Assembly: GCA_027698105.1 (NCBI GenBank)
Contig: JAQERH010000031.1
Coordinates: forward strand, 1 to 36,147
Direction: 5' to 3'
DNA from: Lachnospiraceae bacterium AM93-12TA
Lineage (GTDB): Bacteria; Bacillota; Clostridia; Lachnospirales; Lachnospiraceae
Length of the DNA stretch: 36,147 nt
Shown: positions 1 to 8,157 of the stretch, piece after piece
Numbering within the stretch: the first letter of the stretch is position 1
Layout of the letters: each line of letters opens with the position of its first letter
Position numbers and translations under genes: made by a program
Notes under the pieces: model-generated
Databases searched by the model: none
The model's input: the letters and a program-made list of their open reading frames with translations, nothing else
What the model was told of the DNA's origin: nothing

Positions 1-413
1 CAAGGTTTACCTGACGTCTTTTTTTCATGGTGCTTTCCAATAAAAAGCAAAGACTACTAATACATTGCCGATATGTATACCGATTAAGAGTGGACTATTA
101 GTAGAAAAGTGCCTGATATTTAAGAAATACTACCAATATGTTAGTATATACTTGTAAGCGAGAGGGACACAAAACAGTCCTGAGAGCTTAGAAATCGCCC
201 CCATAACCTAGAAGAAGTGCGCCTGTTTGGCGATTGCAGAGTACTTATTTTGGGGAGTGGTGTGTTCAAGTGGGAAAAAACTGTGTAAAAGTGGCTTGTT
301 TATGCAGAATAACATAGAAATATCATAAATAGACAGAATATTCAAACAGAAATGGAGGGGATAGCAGCAAAAAACTGCACCTTGACAACTGAATATGGAT
401 GATTAGACGCTAA
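1..413. other. Noncoding leader region inside the integrative element, with inverted repeats
   Basis: No convincing gene is seen. A perfect 9-bp inverted repeat (CTACTAATA at 54-62, TATTAGTAG at 96-104) flanks a 33-bp spacer, and a second, 6-bp one (ATACTA 127-132, TAGTAT 142-147) follows shortly. Near the end a small hairpin (GCAG/CTGC) precedes a TTGACA hexamer at 382-387 that lacks a good -10 partner at normal spacing. The region may hold operators or a structured leader for the downstream module; this is inference. Confidence 0.4.
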
Positions 414-467
414 ATGCTTTTGCGCTTTAATATAGAAAATTATTATACATCAAAGGAGAAAATGAAC

Positions 468-1118
468 ATGAGTGACAAGATGATTACATTAGATAGAAAA
501 GATAAGAACCTTATTTATGAGAATACAGAAATGAGAGTGTTTATGTATGGCATTCGGCATCAGGTAAACGGACGCAAAAAAATTTGGTTTGCCGTTCAGG
601 ATGTGAAAAGCGGACGAATGTATACGGGCATTTCTTCTAGTATGAAGGAGATCATTTGCAAAGGAAGCGTGTTTGATGAGTTCTACGACTACGGATTTGA
701 CAGGGAATGCGTGGCGTGTATCAAGGAGAACGCAGTGGAACGGATGGTTACTATGGAATATGAGGAGACTCAGGAGACGGAGTTAAGCATCGAGGAGATA
801 AAAGACCGTCTGATTGAGTTGGCAGAACATAATAAAGAGCATAAGAGCTGGAAGATTTCGTGTGGCGAAAAAATATACTATAACATACCGACTGGAAAGT
901 TTAAGGAATTGTGCAAGCAGGAGTTTGACTTCTTGAGTTATCGGCAAATCGTGCAGGAGTTTAAGATGCGTGGATATTTAAAATGCAATAGTGGACGGAA
1001 TGATTATAAGAATGAGTCGAACGGAGTCAGAGGAATCTGTTTACTGGCTGAGGAAGTTTCCTGTGAGAAGCAGAAACCCGCAGAGGACAGCACTGGTACA
1101 GAGGGGGAGGCGGCATAA
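468..1118 (+). CDS. Unrecognised protein of the integrative element
   Basis: A soluble protein of 216 residues when started at the ATG at 468, which sits 9 nt after GGAG at 455-458; an in-frame ATG at 462 is too close to that site and an upstream one at 414 has no site. I do not recognise a family. The N-terminal half (about residues 10-85) is predicted beta-rich with aromatic residues, the middle is acidic and helical, and the last 30 residues are polar and probably disordered. There is no signal peptide or membrane segment. It ends 1 nt before the methylase start, and its 3' end carries the GGGGGAGG ribosome binding site of that gene, so the two are probably translated together. A role in element maintenance is inferred from position only. 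Confidence 0.7.
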   Translation: MSDKMITLDRKDKNLIYENTEMRVFMYGIRHQVNGRKKIWFAVQDVKSGRMYTGISSSMKEIICKGSVFDEFYDYGFDRECVACIKENAVERMVTMEYEETQETELSIEEIKDRLIELAEHNKEHKSWKISCGEKIYYNIPTGKFKELCKQEFDFLSYRQIVQEFKMRGYLKCNSGRNDYKNESNGVRGICLLAEEVSCEKQKPAEDSTGTEGEAA

Positions 1119-1119
1119 G

Positions 1120-1986
1120 ATGAAGATTAGCTTAGTACCGTGGACAGGTGGAAAATTCCGTGTGGTGGATACGCTGTATCATTTATTCCCAAAGCATACT
1201 TCTTATTATGAACCGTTTTTCGGCTCAGGGGCGGTGCTGATCAATAAAAAGAGATGCCAGCATGAGACTGTGAGCGAGTACAGTAGAGACCTGTATATGT
1301 TACATAAGGTGTTGTCCGATCCGGAAAAAAGCCGAGAACTGAGAAGGCGGTTGAGACATCAGGAACTGAACGAGGAAGCATTTCTGAAGGCGAAAAGAAT
1401 CCTGAATGAAGGAAAGGCGCAGGATGATATCGAATGGGCGATGTGTAAGTATTTCAGGATCGTATTATCCTACAACGGAATGGGAGAGTTTTATCAGCCT
1501 TATCTGGGGAGATATTTTACCAGTATGATAGAGCAGAAGTTTCCCGCTGTGACCGAGCGGTATCAGGGAGTAGACATTCGTTGTCAGGACGGCGTGGAGC
1601 TGATACGAGAGGCAAAAGACAAGGAGGATGCTTTTGTGTTTGCAGACCCACCCTATCTTCTGAACCTGCGAGGCAACAAAAAGATTTATGACAATGAAAT
1701 GGGAGAGAAGGAACATATCCAGATGTTAGAGTACATGCAGGAAGCGAAGTGCAAGATTATGCTCTGCGGCTACTATGACAGTGAAAAAAAGGGCGGAGAT
1801 TTGTATGACAGGCTCTTGGAGTATGGATGGAAGCGTTATAAGCTGGCGGATCTGGTACAATCCTGTTCCAATCAAAAGAAAAAAGGCATTGGCGAGGAGT
1901 TTATCTGGGTCAACTATGAGCTTCCTCCTCAGGCAAGATTTTATATCCGAATGAGTACGGAAGTCAGCAAAGCGAATAAAAACTAG
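1120..1986 (+). CDS. Dam-type (D12 class) DNA N6-adenine methyltransferase
   Basis: A 288-residue alpha-class adenine methylase, expected to transfer a methyl group from S-adenosylmethionine to adenine in a short DNA site. Family hallmarks are visible: the N-terminal WTGGKFR segment, the SAM-binding motif I as YEPFFGSGAV near residues 28-37, and the catalytic motif IV DPPY about two thirds along (in ADPPYLLN). The open frame extends back to 991, but the ATG at 1120 is chosen because GGGGGAGG lies 9 nt upstream and homology-like sequence starts there. No restriction endonuclease is adjacent, so it is a solitary methylase, common on mobile elements where it can protect transferred DNA or tune expression. 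GATC as the target is plausible but not shown. Confidence 0.9.
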   Translation: MKISLVPWTGGKFRVVDTLYHLFPKHTSYYEPFFGSGAVLINKKRCQHETVSEYSRDLYMLHKVLSDPEKSRELRRRLRHQELNEEAFLKAKRILNEGKAQDDIEWAMCKYFRIVLSYNGMGEFYQPYLGRYFTSMIEQKFPAVTERYQGVDIRCQDGVELIREAKDKEDAFVFADPPYLLNLRGNKKIYDNEMGEKEHIQMLEYMQEAKCKIMLCGYYDSEKKGGDLYDRLLEYGWKRYKLADLVQSCSNQKKKGIGEEFIWVNYELPPQARFYIRMSTEVSKANKN

Positions 1987-2070
1987 CAGAAAGATTTGTG
2001 AAGAATGGCAATAGACAGACGGGGAGAGTCAGCGTTACCCTCCCAGACAGAAAGAGAGGAAAAGAATCTT

Positions 2071-2283
2071 ATGAATAAAACCAAACTGAAAGGAACGTGT
2101 AAGACGGCACCCCAATTATTAGTAACGACAGAGGATCTGAAAACCATTTTATCCTGTGGAAGAGTATCGGCTCTGAAAATCGGTCAGGAAGCAAAGGCAA
2201 GGGTAGACGTTGGGAGACGGGTACTTTGGAATGTGGAAAAGATACAGCAGTATTTAAATAAGAAAGAACGCATTATTTTATAG
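2071..2283 (+). CDS. Small excisionase-like DNA-binding protein
   Basis: A 70-residue basic protein placed directly upstream of the integrase, where Tn916-type elements encode Xis. The sequence has a winged-helix excisionase look: a helix-turn-helix (TTEDLKTILSCGRVSALKIG, about residues 18-37) followed by a wing-like VDVGRRVLWNVEKIQQYL. It resembles small Lachnospiraceae proteins of the DUF6462 type as I remember them. The start at 2071 is preferred over an in-frame ATG at 2005 because GAGAGGA precedes it by about 10 nt. Its job would be to bend element DNA and direct the integrase toward excision; that role is inferred from context. Confidence 0.72.
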   Translation: MNKTKLKGTCKTAPQLLVTTEDLKTILSCGRVSALKIGQEAKARVDVGRRVLWNVEKIQQYLNKKERIIL

Positions 2284-2323
2284 TGAAACAAATTAGAAAA
2301 AAGAGAACAGGAGAGAAAATAGT

Positions 2324-3628
2324 ATGCCAAGATTTAAAGATACAACCAGCCGCAGAGACAGTAAGAACCGAATTTTAAAGAAGGGATTCAGTGAGAGAAA
2401 GGATGGCAGATACATTTTTCGTATGAGCTATGATGGAGTACGCTGTAAACCTCTGTATGATAAAGATCTGAGGAGACTGGAAAAACGTGCAGAAGAAATG
2501 AAACGGAATCTTGATAACGGGATTGCAGTGAACAGCTATAATATGACGTTGAACCAGTGGTTTCGTAAGTATATCGAGTATCGGCGTATGACTGGTTTAG
2601 GCGAGAGGGGTGTTCAGCAAATGGAAGATTATTACAACTGGTATATTCGCGATACACCCATTGGAACGAGAAAGCTGTGCCGTCTGGATAAGTTAGAGCT
2701 GTTAAAGCATTATAAAGCATTGCAGGAACGAAAGGATCACCCGTTGTCTTATGGAACGGTAAAACGTGTGAGCAATATCGTGGAAAATGCGTTGGAAGAA
2801 GCACTGGCACAGCGGATTATCACCTGTAATGTAGCCTACAAGATTACAAAGGATATCCCGGAGATTATAGCGCGAAAGGACAGAGAAGCAGTACCGGAAG
2901 AGGATGTAAGACGTTTTCTGGAGTATGCAAAGAATCATCCGCATTATTGCTATCATTACAATGTTCTGGTGATTCTGTTTGGCTTGGGTTTACGGGCAGG
3001 AGAAATGTGTGCGCTGACCGAGGAAGATATGAAAGAGGATCCTGTTCTTATATATAAAACGCTGCAATATAGAGAGATAGAAGGAAAACGAATGTGCTTT
3101 ATTGGAACGACTAAGACAGGAGCAGGAGTGCGTTCCCTTCCGTATCCAGACTATGTGAAGCAAGCAGTGGAACGGCAGAGAGCATTTAATAAGAGCAATC
3201 CTCATCGTTGTCAGACGGTAGTGCCGGTAAAAGATACAAGTGGGAAGGCAAAGCTGAAGGAAAGCTACCGTGATTTCTTTTTCTATACCAGAAGTGGAAC
3301 CCCTTACAGACCGGACTATCTGGCGGATGTCATTAAGAAAATCATCAGGGCGTTTAATCGAGACGAGAAAAAGAAGGCGCTGGAAGAAAAGCGAGAAGCA
3401 AAGGAAATCAGCCTGTTTACGTCTCATTATTGCCGACATACGTTCGCAACGAGAGCAGCAGAGAATGGAGTGGAAGAACGTCAGATTTCCAAGTGGTTAG
3501 GGCATGCCTTGAATGAGGGAAGTCGTGTTACGAAAATCTATATCCATGAAAGTTGGGAGAATGGTTATAAGGAACTGGAGAAGGATCTGGTAAAGCTGAA
3601 TCAGGTTCGTCTGAGCAGTGAAGCCTAA
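2324..3628 (+). CDS. int: Tyrosine integrase (Tn916 Int family)
   Basis: A 434-residue tyrosine recombinase that catalyses integration and excision of the element. The catalytic set is complete: Arg224 in GLGLRAGE, Lys264 in TTKTGAG, His368 and Arg371 in HYCRH, His394 in LGHALNEG and the nucleophile Tyr406 in VTKIYIH. The N-terminal 65 residues are basic and fit the arm-site-binding three-stranded sheet; residues 75-165 fit the SAM-like core-binding domain; the catalytic domain starts near 190. Length is somewhat above Tn916 Int (405). A GGAG site precedes the ATG, 41 nt after the excisionase stop. A terminator follows immediately. Nothing suggests inactivation. Confidence 0.95.
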   Translation: MPRFKDTTSRRDSKNRILKKGFSERKDGRYIFRMSYDGVRCKPLYDKDLRRLEKRAEEMKRNLDNGIAVNSYNMTLNQWFRKYIEYRRMTGLGERGVQQMEDYYNWYIRDTPIGTRKLCRLDKLELLKHYKALQERKDHPLSYGTVKRVSNIVENALEEALAQRIITCNVAYKITKDIPEIIARKDREAVPEEDVRRFLEYAKNHPHYCYHYNVLVILFGLGLRAGEMCALTEEDMKEDPVLIYKTLQYREIEGKRMCFIGTTKTGAGVRSLPYPDYVKQAVERQRAFNKSNPHRCQTVVPVKDTSGKAKLKESYRDFFFYTRSGTPYRPDYLADVIKKIIRAFNRDEKKKALEEKREAKEISLFTSHYCRHTFATRAAENGVEERQISKWLGHALNEGSRVTKIYIHESWENGYKELEKDLVKLNQVRLSSEA

Positions 3629-3633
3629 AAAGG

Positions 3634-3670
3634 AAGGATGCTGGTTTGTATGAATCAGTGTCCTTTTTTT
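3634..3670 (+). terminator. Intrinsic terminator of the integrase module
   Basis: GGATGCTGGTTT (3636-3647) pairs over all 12 positions, with G-U pairs, with GAATCAGTGTCC (3652-3663), leaving the loop GTAT. A run of seven T follows. It starts 5 nt after the integrase stop. Confidence 0.85.
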
Positions 3671-3774
3671 ATGCCCCGTTTCCTGTCGTCATTGATGAAA
3701 CTGAGGGATTGAAAACAGGGTGCTATAATGTGCCATACTCCCATAGAGAGGGAACTTATGGAGAGAAAGTGGCT

Positions 3775-4032
3775 GTACTCAAAAATTTAAAAACCACATA
3801 CTTTTTACTCCAATCTGTACTCACATAGGGTTTAGTTTAAATGCAAGCGGATGGAATCAGACGAAGCGTAAAACTTTGATTTTTAAAGGAAAAATAGGCG
3901 TTCAGAAAAAATTTTTTAGGCGTTCAGGTGTGCGGTTGGGGTAGCTCTTATGCCATATACTTGCGAGTAGAAGCCTGTAAAATCAAGGGTTTGCGGGCAA
4001 TTGGGTAAGTGTTTTACTCAATTTTTTACTCA
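3775..4032. repeat. TACTCA repeats, probable integrase arm-type binding sites
   Basis: The core TACTC(A) occurs at 3776-3781, 3806-3811, 3818-3823, 4015-4020 and 4027-4032, all in the same orientation. Two pairs (3806/3818 and 4015/4027) have exactly 12-bp spacing, and the T-rich left flank (TTTTACTC) is shared. Paired short direct repeats near an end are what the N-terminal domain of Tn916-type integrases binds. The rest of 3671-4188 shows no gene I can support. Confidence 0.5.
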
Positions 4033-4054
4033 CAAAAGTCATATAAGATTTTTC

Positions 4055-4094
4055 AAAAGACTCTGTATTCTGAGGGATACGGGGTCTTTTTTTG
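4055..4094 (+). terminator. Intrinsic terminator next to the element boundary
   Basis: A 16-position stem (4055-4070 with 4075-4090, three G-U pairs, no mismatch), loop TGAG and a T-run. It insulates the MATE gene from transcription coming out of the element; it could belong to the element or to the original chromosomal gene upstream. Confidence 0.85.
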
Positions 4095-4188
4095 TCTGGA
4101 AATCACTGAACTGGGCAGGGTGGATCGAGAGAAGGCGGAAAATCAGTTGACAATAAAGGCTGGAATACGAATTTTTCTGGCAATTCCA

Positions 4189-4217
4189 TTGAATCCTTTT
4201 CATCTTTTGCGTATAAT
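4189..4217 (+). promoter_or_regulatory. Promoter of the MATE gene
   Basis: TTGAAT at 4189-4194 and a perfect TATAAT at 4212-4217 with 17-bp spacing, giving a leader of about 67 nt before the ATG at 4291. Confidence 0.75.
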
Positions 4218-4290
4218 ATTTATATGGCTGAATGATTACATGTTTATGTGATGAATGAAATAAATAGTGACAGGGGAGGAGAGTAAAATC

Positions 4291-5652
4291 ATGAAAAAAA
4301 GCTACGAGATGGATATGTGCAGCGGACCTATATTAAAGAAAATTTTGATTTTTTCTATTCCGCTGATGCTGTCCGGTGTGCTGCAGCTTCTATTTAATGC
4401 AGCAGACGTTATTGTGGTAGGGCGGTTTGCAGGAAGCCAGTCACTGGCAGCTGTAGGCTCTACGACAGCGCTGATTAACCTTTTGATTAATATTTTTATC
4501 GGACTTTCTGTGGGTGCTAACGTGGTGGTAGCCAGGGCATATGGCGGAAAGAGAGAACGGGACGTGAGCGAGTCAGTTCATACGGCGATTGCTCTCAGCC
4601 TTGTCAGCGGTGTGCTTCTGATTATTATGGGACTGGCTTTTTCCAGGCTTCTTCTGGAAATGATGGGCACGCCGGATGATGTGCTTGATAAGGCAGCACT
4701 TTATATGAGGATTTATTTTGCAGGAATGCCTGTGGTGATGCTCTATAACTTCGGCAGCGCCATCCTGCGGGCAGTAGGTGATACCAGACGCCCTCTCTAT
4801 TACCTGAGTGCGGCAGGCGTGGTAAACGTACTTTTAAATCTGTTTTTTGTGATTTATCTCCACATGGATGTGGCAGGAGTTGCTCTGGCCACTGTGATTT
4901 CTCAGGCTATTTCCGCCTTTCTGGTACTGCGGGCTCTGGGACAGAGCGAGGGAGGGCTGAAACTGGAACTGAAAAAGATTAAAATCTATAAAAATAAAAT
5001 GTTCCAGATTTTTAAAATCGGTCTTCCGGCTGGTATGCAGGGTGCGATTTTCTCTATTTCCAACGTCCTGATTCAGTCCTCCGTCAATTCCTTTGGCTCT
5101 GTAGCCATGGCAGGCAACGCGGCTTCCGCCAACATAGAAGGATTTGTATATAATGCCATGAATGCGGTCTATCAGACGAATTTAAGCTTTACCAGCCAGA
5201 ATATGGGAGGAAAGAAATATACAAGAATTACGAAGATTATGTTTACCTGTCTGGGAACTGTGACAGCGGTGGGAATGCTGTTAGGCTTCGGCGCCTACGC
5301 CTTTGGCGGGGAACTGCTCAGAATTTATTCCACCGATCCGGAAGTGATTCAGTTCGGAATGCTGCGTATGAGTATGATTGCGACTACTTATTTTGCATGC
5401 GGATGGATGGATACAATGGTCGGAAGTCTGAGAGGAATCGGATATTCTGTGCTTCCGATGATTGTCTCCCTGACAGGAGCCTGTGGCCTGAGAATTTTAT
5501 GGATTTTCACGATTTTTGCCCAGCACAGGACTCTGGCTTCTCTGTACATTTCCTACCCGGTCAGCTGGGTGATTACAGCAGGCGCTCACCTGATCTGTTA
5601 TTTTATCATCACAAGAAAGATGCCGAAAAAGGACGGTATTCCTGATACGTAA
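4291..5652 (+). CDS. MATE family efflux transporter
   Basis: A 453-residue integral membrane antiporter of the MATE/MatE (NorM, DinF) superfamily, with about twelve hydrophobic segments in two homologous halves. It opens with the typical cytoplasmic lead-in and first helix (GPILKKILIFSIPLMLSGVL), followed by NAADVIVVGRFAG, the conserved stretch of the second helix. Such pumps export cationic drugs or metabolites in exchange for Na+ or H+. The ATG at 4291 is used because GGGGAGGA lies 10 nt upstream; a GTG at 4267 is in frame but precedes that site. It has its own promoter and appears monocistronic. Substrate cannot be predicted. The mobile element next door has inserted just upstream of its promoter without disrupting it. 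Confidence 0.93.
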   Translation: MKKSYEMDMCSGPILKKILIFSIPLMLSGVLQLLFNAADVIVVGRFAGSQSLAAVGSTTALINLLINIFIGLSVGANVVVARAYGGKRERDVSESVHTAIALSLVSGVLLIIMGLAFSRLLLEMMGTPDDVLDKAALYMRIYFAGMPVVMLYNFGSAILRAVGDTRRPLYYLSAAGVVNVLLNLFFVIYLHMDVAGVALATVISQAISAFLVLRALGQSEGGLKLELKKIKIYKNKMFQIFKIGLPAGMQGAIFSISNVLIQSSVNSFGSVAMAGNAASANIEGFVYNAMNAVYQTNLSFTSQNMGGKKYTRITKIMFTCLGTVTAVGMLLGFGAYAFGGELLRIYSTDPEVIQFGMLRMSMIATTYFACGWMDTMVGSLRGIGYSVLPMIVSLTGACGLRILWIFTIFAQHRTLASLYISYPVSWVITAGAHLICYFIITRKMPKKDGIPDT

Positions 5653-5729
5653 AAACAGAACAGATGCGTCAGTTGAATTGCATCATCACGCTGAAGTGTC
5701 GCAAAATATAGAATTAATAAATTAATTGA

Positions 5730-5758
5730 TTGAAAATTAAGTGCTGATATGATAAAAT
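5730..5758 (+). promoter_or_regulatory. Promoter of the cytidylate-kinase-like gene
   Basis: TTGAAA at 5730-5735 and TAAAAT at 5753-5758 with a 17-bp spacer, inside an A+T-rich stretch 36 nt before the gene. Confidence 0.65.
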
Positions 5759-5793
5759 ACAGGTAGAAATAGCCGCGAGAGGAGGCCTGTACT

Positions 5794-6414
5794 ATGAGTA
5801 AGAAGATTATTACAATCAGCCGTGAATATGGAAGCGGAGGACGTCAGATTGGCCAGCTGGTCTCAAAAAAACTTGGGATGGATTTCTATGACAAGGAACT
5901 GATTGATCTGGCGGCTAAGGAGATCGGTTTTTCGCCGGAACTGGTAGCAGATAAGGAGCAGAGGGTAACGAACAGCCTTCTCTACAACTTTGCTATGGGA
6001 AGCTTATATGGCATTGCCTATCCCAGGACGCCGAAGCCGGAGGAACTGCCTCTTACAGAACAGATTTTTATCGCCCAGAAGAAAATTATCCAGGATGCGG
6101 CCAGAAGAAGCAGCTGTGTCTTCGTAGGACGGTGCGCAGACTATATTTTGAAGGACAGAGACGATGTGCTGAAGGTGTTTATTTACTGCGACAAAGACAT
6201 CCGCAGGCAGAGGGCACTGGCTGAGTATGGCGAGATTGAGGAGTACATTGACGAGTTCATGCATCAGACAGATAAAAAGCGCCGGATTCATTATGAGACT
6301 TTTACCAATCAGAAATGGGGCCGCAGAGAGAATTATGATATTATGTTAAACAGCGGCCAGCTGGGAATTGAAACATGCGTGCAGATACTCTGCGATGCGG
6401 CGAAGCAGGATTAG
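5794..6414 (+). CDS. Cytidylate kinase-like family protein
   Basis: A 206-residue P-loop protein of the Cytidylate_kin2 (AAA_26) type. The N-terminus KIITISREYGSGGRQIGQ carries the family signature, a glycine-rich loop related to that of CMP kinase; FYDKELIDLAA follows, and CVFVGRCADYIL lies mid-protein. The family is widespread in Clostridia, often in more than one copy, and its substrate is not established; a nucleoside monophosphate kinase role is the working guess. GAGGAGG gives a strong ribosome site. It is separate from cmk proper, which is usually joined to other genes. No neighbour explains its function. Confidence 0.88.
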   Translation: MSKKIITISREYGSGGRQIGQLVSKKLGMDFYDKELIDLAAKEIGFSPELVADKEQRVTNSLLYNFAMGSLYGIAYPRTPKPEELPLTEQIFIAQKKIIQDAARRSSCVFVGRCADYILKDRDDVLKVFIYCDKDIRRQRALAEYGEIEEYIDEFMHQTDKKRRIHYETFTNQKWGRRENYDIMLNSGQLGIETCVQILCDAAKQD

Positions 6415-6435
6415 CGGCAGCAGGGATATAAAAAA

Positions 6436-6473
6436 CAGGAGGGAGCGCGGTGATACCACTGCGCTCCCTCCTG
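6436..6473 (-). terminator. Terminator of thiC (possibly bidirectional)
   Basis: A perfect 13-bp stem, CAGGAGGGAGCGC (6436-6448) with its complement at 6461-6473. On the minus strand it is followed by a run of T (the A-run just before 6436 on the plus strand), so it serves thiC. It may also stop the convergent kinase-like gene, although the plus side lacks a T-run. Confidence 0.85.
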
Positions 6474-6513
6474 TCTGATCCTGCAGAAAAATCTGCTTCT
6501 GGAAAAAATAGAT

Positions 6514-7860
6514 TTATTCATCAAAAATAGAGACAATTTCTCCGTCTAAAATCCGATTCATGTTTTTAACAGCGCAGAAATTTCCGCACATGGAGCAGGT
6601 GTCTTCTTTTTCTGGTCTGGAGGAGGCGCGATAGCGTCTGGCTTTCTCAGGATCCATGGAAAGCCGGAACATTTCTTCCCAGTCCAGTTTTTTTCTGGCG
6701 GTGCTCATCTTTTTGTCCCAGTCGGCAGCGCCGGGGATTCCCTTTGCAATGTCAGCGGCATGGGCGGCGATTCGTGATGCAATAATTCCCTCTTTTACGT
6801 CGTCCCGATCCGGCAGCCTCAGATGCTCAGCCGGAGTGACGTAGCAGAGGAAGGAAGCTCCGGCAGCGGCAGCGACTGCTCCTCCAATAGCTGCCGTGAT
6901 GTGGTCGTAGCCAGGGGCTACATCGGTGACGAGAGGCCCTAATACATAGAAAGGAGCTCCTTTGCATAATGTCTGCTGGATTTTCATGTTAGCTGCGATC
7001 TGGTCAAGAGGCATGTGGCCTGGCCCTTCAATCATAACCTGAACCTGTTTATCCCAGGCTCGTCTGGTAAGCTCTGCCAGTGTGATCAGCTCCTCGATCT
7101 GCGAGATATCAGAGGCATCGTCCAGACAGCCAGGGCGGCAGGCGTCTCCCAGACTTAAGGTGACATCGTATTCCCGGCAGATATCGAGGATTTCGTCAAA
7201 CCGCTCATAGAAGGGGTTTTCTTCTCCTGTCATTTCCATCCAGGCGAAGATAATAGATCCGCCTCTGGAGACAATGTTGGTAAGGCGTTTTGCCTGTTTA
7301 AACCGTCTGGCTGTATTTTTGTTGATTCCTACATGGATGGTGAGGAAGTCAACGCCGTCCATGGCGTGCATCCGGACGATATCAATCCACTCGTCAGAGG
7401 TGATTTCGGCAAGGGGTTTGTGGTAATAGACCACTGCGTCGTAGATGGGAACCGTGCCAATGATAGCAGGACACTCGGCGGTGAGTTTACGGCGGAATTT
7501 TTGGGTGTCTCCAAAAGAGCTTAAGTCCATGATAGCCTCTGCTCCCATAGCCACTGCATCATTGACTTTTAAAAGCTCCATATCCAGATCCATGCAGTCC
7601 CTGGAGGTTCCCAGGTTGACGTTGATTTTTGTTCTCAGCATAGAACCGATGCCGTTTGGGTGAAGACAGGTGTGAAGACGGTTGGCAGGAATTGCAATTT
7701 TTCCCTCAGCCACAAGGCTCATGAGACGTTCCGGAGCGAAATGTTCCTGTCTGGCTACCGTTTCCATTTCTTTTGTAAGAATGCCTTTTCTGGCGGCGTC
7801 CATCTGCGTAGAATAGGTTCGGGAAGAGGGGCCTGGGGCCGGATGTGCTGTCTGATTCAT
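6514..7860 (-). CDS. thiC: Phosphomethylpyrimidine synthase ThiC
   Basis: A 448-residue radical-SAM enzyme converting aminoimidazole ribotide to hydroxymethylpyrimidine phosphate in thiamine synthesis. Visible landmarks include [35 protein letters not shown] with its metal-binding His, and the C-terminal cluster motif CSMCGNFC. This is C-x2-C-x3-C, one residue shorter between the second and third Cys than the C-x2-C-x4-C of the E. coli type; I believe clostridial and archaeal relatives share the shorter form. The start is the ATG at 7860, with AAGGAG 9 nt upstream; upstream open frame to 7998 is riboswitch leader. No other thi genes are present here. Control is by the TPP riboswitch. Confidence 0.97.
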   Translation of the reverse strand: MNQTAHPAPGPSSRTYSTQMDAARKGILTKEMETVARQEHFAPERLMSLVAEGKIAIPANRLHTCLHPNGIGSMLRTKINVNLGTSRDCMDLDMELLKVNDAVAMGAEAIMDLSSFGDTQKFRRKLTAECPAIIGTVPIYDAVVYYHKPLAEITSDEWIDIVRMHAMDGVDFLTIHVGINKNTARRFKQAKRLTNIVSRGGSIIFAWMEMTGEENPFYERFDEILDICREYDVTLSLGDACRPGCLDDASDISQIEELITLAELTRRAWDKQVQVMIEGPGHMPLDQIAANMKIQQTLCKGAPFYVLGPLVTDVAPGYDHITAAIGGAVAAAAGASFLCYVTPAEHLRLPDRDDVKEGIIASRIAAHAADIAKGIPGAADWDKKMSTARKKLDWEEMFRLSMDPEKARRYRASSRPEKEDTCSMCGNFCAVKNMNRILDGEIVSIFDE

Positions 7861-7898
7861 AAATATACTCCTTTCATAATGAGAGGAGAACGAAGGCG

Positions 7899-7933
7899 GA
7901 AAAAAAGATCTGAAACCATATGGATCCAGATCT
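7899..7933 (-). terminator. Riboswitch expression-platform terminator
   Basis: On the minus strand AGATCTGGATCC pairs with GGTTTCAGATCT across an ATAT loop (11 of 12 positions pair) and is followed by seven T. Its place between the TPP aptamer and the thiC ribosome site marks transcription termination as the control mode. Confidence 0.85.
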
Positions 7934-7974
7934 GAGAAATGCAGCTGTCGGCTTTCTGATGGCCGCGCCTGTAT

Positions 7975-8058
7975 AGTCCCTACGTTGGCATTACCCAAAT
8001 CAGGTGATAAAGGTCGAAGTTCGGTTACTTCCTCTCAGCCCGCCTACGAGCTCCCTTG
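7975..8058 (-). promoter_or_regulatory. TPP riboswitch (THI element)
   Basis: Read on the minus strand, the aptamer shows the conserved GGGCTGAGAGGA (pyrimidine-sensing arm), ACCTGATTTGGGTAATGCC and CGTAGGGA elements in order, with the leading GGGAGC strand pairing to the closing GGGAC side. Binding of thiamine pyrophosphate should favour the downstream terminator and switch off thiC. Confidence 0.96.
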
Positions 8059-8068
8059 GTTTAGGCAA

Positions 8069-8097
8069 AGTATACCACCAGGAGATTATGGTGTCAA
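8069..8097 (-). promoter_or_regulatory. Promoter of thiC
   Basis: On the minus strand TTGACA (plus 8092-8097) and TATACT (plus 8069-8074) are 17 bp apart, just upstream of the TPP aptamer. Confidence 0.85.
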
Positions 8098-8122
8098 ACT
8101 TTTTGCGTTTCTTCTGCGTGCC

Positions 8123-8151
8123 TAGACGAACAGCCCCCTTTATGTTATAAT
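8123..8151 (+). promoter_or_regulatory. Promoter of gdpP-rplI-dnaB
   Basis: TATAAT at 8146-8151 with a TAGACG -35 (four of six consensus positions) at 8123-8128 and a 17-bp spacer; divergent from the thiC promoter with 25 bp between the two. Confidence 0.6.
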
Positions 8152-8157
8152 TTGATC

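Larger units (their letters stand above)
1..4050 (+). mobile_element. One end of a Tn916-like integrative element (recombination module)
   Basis: Four same-strand genes (unknown protein, Dam-type methylase, excisionase-like protein, tyrosine integrase) form the terminal module typical of integrative and conjugative elements of Clostridia, with the integrase outermost. The A+T richness and codon use of this stretch differ from the chromosomal genes that follow. Downstream of the integrase lie TACTC repeats in two pairs, each with 12-bp spacing, which resemble integrase arm-type sites near an element end. No conjugation genes are visible, so the bulk of the element must lie left of the window. 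The exact boundary is not determinable because the other end is not present; it should fall between about 3830 and 4150. Confidence 0.78.

Noticed and set aside
382..387. TTGACA hexamer in the element leader as promoter -35
   Set aside because: No acceptable -10 hexamer at 16-18 bp, so it is not listed as a promoter.
3646..3828. 60-codon frame after the integrase
   Set aside because: Starts inside the terminator hairpin, has no ribosome site and overlaps the repeat region.
4009..4251. 80-codon frame before the MATE gene
   Set aside because: Runs through the terminator at 4055-4094 and the MATE promoter; no ribosome site.
3629..4266. tRNA gene or tRNA-end attachment site
   Set aside because: No cloverleaf or T-arm (GGTTCGAATCC-like) sequence was found near the element end.
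7861..7998. N-terminal extension of thiC by 46 codons
   Set aside because: This stretch is the riboswitch terminator and aptamer; the ATG at 7860 has a proper ribosome site.
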